7,868 nucleotides of DNA from Chloroflexota bacterium. Lineage in GTDB: Bacteria > Chloroflexota > Chloroflexia > Thermomicrobiales > UBA6265. The stretch covers positions 1-7,868 of the forward strand of contig JAFAEA010000291.1 in the NCBI GenBank assembly GCA_023424355.1. Reading direction: 5' to 3'. The translations under genes were made by a program, and so were the position numbers. The notes beneath the pieces were generated by a model. The model worked only from the letters and a program-made list of their open reading frames with translations. It ran no database searches and was not told the DNA's origin. This document shows, piece after piece, positions 5,719 to 7,868 of the stretch (positions are counted from its first letter, which is position 1; each line of letters starts with the position of its first letter).

Positions 5719-6227
5719 TGGAAAACGGACTGGGAATCCTCGTCATTGTTGGATTCGTCGTTGTCTATTTCCTTTGGAAAAAGGCGACCAACGCGGCGGG
5801 AAAGAAGTTTACACAGTCAGTTCTGCAGCCCAAAGCCCACAAATCCGGACAGCTGATTACATCCCAAGTCACGACGTATGAAGTCGAAACGTCCAAAGAC
5901 TCGGTCTATCAGGCGATCAAAAACGGGATTGTCGCAGCTCCAGAACAACCGAAGATGCCCGCAAAACTCTATCTCGACCAGGCAACTGGCTCTACGCTTG
6001 CCTACGCCTACGGCAGAATGGGATATCGAGTCGGATTTACCTACGTTATCGCATGTAGACCAAATGGTGACGATGCGACAACAGTCATCTGCGAATTTTC
6101 AAAATGGGCGAGGGTGAGCGGGATTGTGCACCACCAGAAGGAAATGAAGCAACTGGTGGCGGGTGTTGAGAGCATCTTGCGGCGACTGGATCCGAATCTG
6201 TCCGTCTCGGTTAGTAACGGCAACTAG
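5718..6227 (+). CDS. Membrane-anchored protein with a soluble domain, unknown function
   Basis: A 169-residue protein: one N-terminal membrane helix (about residues 4-20) followed by KK, then a soluble domain. The domain looks alpha/beta: a strand around TTYEVETS, a helix after SKDSVYQAI, then strands around LYLDQ, LAYAYGRMGYRVGFTYVI and TVICEFSKW, and a C-terminal helix from about residue 142. The layout recalls SRPBCC-like hypothetical proteins common in actinobacteria, but this is only a resemblance. The positive-inside rule (KK after the helix) favours a cytosolic domain. The ATG at 5718 has GGAG (5707-5710) 7 bases upstream and overlaps the preceding stop. A longer in-frame ATG at 5640 lies inside the previous gene and is rejected. 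Confidence 0.72.
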   Translation: MENGLGILVIVGFVVVYFLWKKATNAAGKKFTQSVLQPKAHKSGQLITSQVTTYEVETSKDSVYQAIKNGIVAAPEQPKMPAKLYLDQATGSTLAYAYGRMGYRVGFTYVIACRPNGDDATTVICEFSKWARVSGIVHHQKEMKQLVAGVESILRRLDPNLSVSVSNGN

Positions 6228-6282
6228 AGATTCAATCCGCCGGGGTAAACCCTGGCTGAGATTTCCATAAAAGAGGTTACGA

Positions 6283-6825
6283 ATGAATCGATTGTTGATG
6301 TTCGCATTCATTCTTCTGGCTCTCCCCTTGCTCTCCGCCTGTTCCGGGGAGAACAAGAGAAGCGTGGAAGCGTATTGCACCACAATGGCGAAACATCGGG
6401 ATCAATACCTGACAGCCATGGACACTAATGCAGACCTGGCGGGACTCCTGGGAGCGGCCGGGGCAATTGGTGATTTGAAGATCATGTGGGATGCAATGGC
6501 GGAAGTTGCACCGGAGGACATTCGCAAGGATACCGAAGCGGTGCGCGATAGCTGGCGTGAAGCTGAAGATGCAGCAATCTCGGGGGACTATCGAAAGCTG
6601 TTCGGAAACGCAATCTTCAACTCGGGACCTATTGAGCGAGTGGACGCCTACATCATCGCCAACTGCGATCCATACATCTCATCCCCTCATGGCATTGAAG
6701 TTGGGTGGTCACATCAGGAGAGGCTACAAACGACCAGCAATCGAGACTGGAACAACGGAAGCAAACGGACCACGAAAATTGAGAGGTCCCCTGATCGCCT
6801 ATTTGGCGATCAGGGTTACTCCTAA
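6283..6825 (+). CDS. Predicted lipoprotein, unknown function; C-terminal tail suspect
   Basis: A 180-residue protein with a lipoprotein signal: hydrophobic residues 4-17 and lipobox LSAC with Cys20 as the expected lipidation site, placing it on the outer face of the membrane. The mature part is mostly helical and acidic, with Cys32 (AYCTTM) and Cys128 (IANCDPY) able to form a disulfide, a layout common in small actinobacterial lipoproteins. The ATG has AGAGG (6272-6276) 6 bases upstream. It is 55 bp after the previous gene and probably the last gene of the operon. The last 50 residues are hydrophilic, rich in Thr, Arg, Asn and Ser, and run through a perfect hairpin; a frameshift after Cys128 that removed an earlier stop is possible. 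The stop overlaps that of the convergent gene. Confidence 0.75.
   Translation: MNRLLMFAFILLALPLLSACSGENKRSVEAYCTTMAKHRDQYLTAMDTNADLAGLLGAAGAIGDLKIMWDAMAEVAPEDIRKDTEAVRDSWREAEDAAISGDYRKLFGNAIFNSGPIERVDAYIIANCDPYISSPHGIEVGWSHQERLQTTSNRDWNNGSKRTTKIERSPDRLFGDQGYS
6789..6815. terminator. Perfect hairpin at the meeting point of convergent genes
   Basis: CCCTGATCGCC (6789-6799) pairs perfectly with GGCGATCAGGG (6805-6815) around TATTT: 11 bp. It lies 6 bases beyond the stop of the minus-strand phosphotransferase, so it suits that gene as a terminator, with CAATTTTC about 8 bases after the stem. On the plus strand it is still inside the lipoprotein reading frame, 7 bases before its stop codon. U-tracts are weak in both directions. 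Confidence 0.6.
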
Positions 6826-7703
6826 GTGTCAGTGCCTGGAGGGGGAAGTTCGAGGATATCGCTCACCCACTCAAGGTAGATCGCAGCATAACGCCGCAAT
6901 ACCGATTGGAGCCACGCCGGCGAAGTCTCATCCTGTATCGACCGCAGGATATTGGTACCAGCGTGCCGAACGATCAGCCCGATTTTATCCGAGTAGACGG
7001 ACGACGGGCGAGGTCCACCTTCCAATCGTAACGTCGGCAATGCAGTGATCAGATCGTGATCAGGATGGCCAATGCCGGCGTGGGCCCAATCGCCAAATCG
7101 AACCTGCCCCTGCGGATAAAGGCAGAGGTTATCACTACGAACATCGCCATGAACCAGACTTCGGCCCTGCTCAATAACGCCCTGCCCTGCAGCTTCGATG
7201 GCAGGACCATGATTTTCGATCCACTTGCTGGTGCAGAGTCCCGACTTGGCGAGCCCCGGGTGAGCAATGATCTCGTCCCATACCATCGGCGGCTCAGGCA
7301 CGAGGGGAAGTCCGCTTTCCGGGTGAACATCGCGCAGCCGATCGAGCGTGGCAATCACAGCGTCGATATCGCCCTCGCGCCAATGCACTTCACCGGTGCC
7401 GGCCGGCCAGTAGCCTGCGGACATGTCCTCCATCACCAGAGTCGGGAACTCTTCATCGATCCAATCGATGATATTCGGACCGAATTCCGGAGCTGCCACT
7501 GTGAGTGCTTTGCCTTCATTGATGAGCCAGGCGGTGGTGTCGGCATCGGTAGCAGCCTTGACGAAAGCGGAGGTGTTATCGCTGAACTGCACCACCCAGC
7601 GCTCGGTGGCGCTTAGTCCACACTCCGGGCGTTCCCAGTGGACCGGGCGCCTTTGGAGCCTTTGCCCCACGAGATTGAGAACAGGAGGAGTGGTATTCAC
7701 CAT
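6822..7703 (-). CDS. Aminoglycoside/choline-kinase-like phosphotransferase
   Basis: A 293-residue cytosolic protein of the APH/choline kinase fold. The catalytic loop reads LVHGDVRSDNLCL (residues 183-195) with H185, D187 as catalytic base and N192 as metal ligand; the following FGDWAHAGIG (203-212) carries metal-binding D205. K49 (FVKAA) is the likely ATP-contacting lysine and LVMEDMSA (89-96) the hinge. It should transfer phosphate from a nucleotide to a hydroxyl of a small molecule; most chromosomal relatives have unknown substrates and should not be read as aminoglycoside resistance. The ATG has AGGGG (7710-7714) 6 bases upstream, overlapping the stop of the preceding gene, so the two are probably co-transcribed. 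The stop shares CTAA with that of the convergent lipoprotein gene. Confidence 0.85.
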   Translation of the reverse strand: MVNTTPPVLNLVGQRLQRRPVHWERPECGLSATERWVVQFSDNTSAFVKAATDADTTAWLINEGKALTVAAPEFGPNIIDWIDEEFPTLVMEDMSAGYWPAGTGEVHWREGDIDAVIATLDRLRDVHPESGLPLVPEPPMVWDEIIAHPGLAKSGLCTSKWIENHGPAIEAAGQGVIEQGRSLVHGDVRSDNLCLYPQGQVRFGDWAHAGIGHPDHDLITALPTLRLEGGPRPSSVYSDKIGLIVRHAGTNILRSIQDETSPAWLQSVLRRYAAIYLEWVSDILELPPPGTDT

Positions 7704-7712
7704 TAAGAACCC

Positions 7713-7868
7713 CTACTCGAAGAGCGGCAGATGCTCGACGGCGGCGAGTTCGCCCAGTGTCCATTCGCCGTTTTCGAAAGAGGCGTAGGTGCAACTGGCG
7801 TTCGGAATCGTAATTCCGGCTTTCGCCTTGTCGTGGTTGGACATCACCCGGATAGCCGCGCGAATCCA
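7713..7868 (-). CDS. C-terminal fragment of a probable histidine phosphatase (cut by window edge)
   Basis: The last 51 codons of a gene that enters from beyond base 7868 and ends in TAG at 7713-7715. The fragment includes ITIPNASCTYASFENGEW followed by an EHLPLFE end; the IPNAS...F.NG.W...HL pattern resembles the C-terminus of the phosphoglycerate-mutase-like histidine phosphatase family. The catalytic RHG and second His motifs lie outside the window, so the call rests on this tail only. It is 9 bp upstream of the phosphotransferase gene, whose ribosome binding site overlaps this stop codon. Confidence 0.55.
   Translation of the reverse strand, partial: WIRAAIRVMSNHDKAKAGITIPNASCTYASFENGEWTLGELAAVEHLPLFE

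Noticed and set aside
6240..6255. Small hairpin CCGGGG-TAAA-CCCTGG between the last two operon genes
   Set aside because: Only six pairs with one wobble and no T-run follows; too weak to call a terminator, and the genes are only 55 bp apart.
6822..7703. Aminoglycoside resistance gene
   Set aside because: The catalytic loop fits the APH fold, but the chromosomal context and divergent sequence give no support for an aminoglycoside substrate.

Overview
The window (7,868 bp, moderately GC-rich) is ordinary bacterial chromosome. Strong GGAG-type ribosome binding sites, GTG starts, a DUF6069-type membrane protein and a probable leaderless ORF would suit an actinobacterium or a Chloroflexota (Thermomicrobia-like) bacterium. 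This placement is inference and no gene fixes it. I see no tRNA, rRNA, CRISPR array, insertion sequence, phage gene or integrase.

Layout, left to right. (1) Minus strand, 1-955: a PhnP-like metallo-beta-lactamase-fold hydrolase is translationally coupled (ATGA overlap) to a calcineurin-like phosphoesterase cut by the window edge. (2) Minus strand, 1094-1540: a four-helix DUF6069-like membrane protein with its own hairpin terminator. (3) 1541-1862: a divergent intergenic region. On the plus strand it appears to hold an extended -10 promoter, a leaderless 26-codon upstream ORF, and a series of hairpins, the last of which sequesters the ribosome binding site of the next gene. (4) Plus strand, 1863-4562: two paralogous MefA/EntS-like MFS exporters in tandem, separated by an intrinsic terminator, so probably expressed separately. 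(5) 4563-4846: a long U-tract-less palindrome, then a good sigma-70-type promoter. (6) Plus strand, 4847-6825: four small membrane or envelope genes of unknown function (a duplicated four-helix protein, a 66-residue two-helix protein, a single-anchor protein with a soluble domain, a lipoprotein), probably one operon. (7) Minus strand, 6822-7868: an aminoglycoside/choline-kinase-like phosphotransferase preceded by the C-terminus of a probable histidine phosphatase; its stop codon overlaps that of the convergent lipoprotein gene.

The best candidate for something undescribed is the leader of the first MFS gene. The stop codon of a short leaderless ORF lies in the apical loop of a 10-bp hairpin. 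Downstream segments can form two mutually exclusive pairings, one of which hides the Shine-Dalgarno. This is the architecture of translation attenuation, as known for drug-inducible resistance genes, but the folding is by eye and untested. The second candidate is the unknown four-gene envelope cluster with its internally duplicated first protein.
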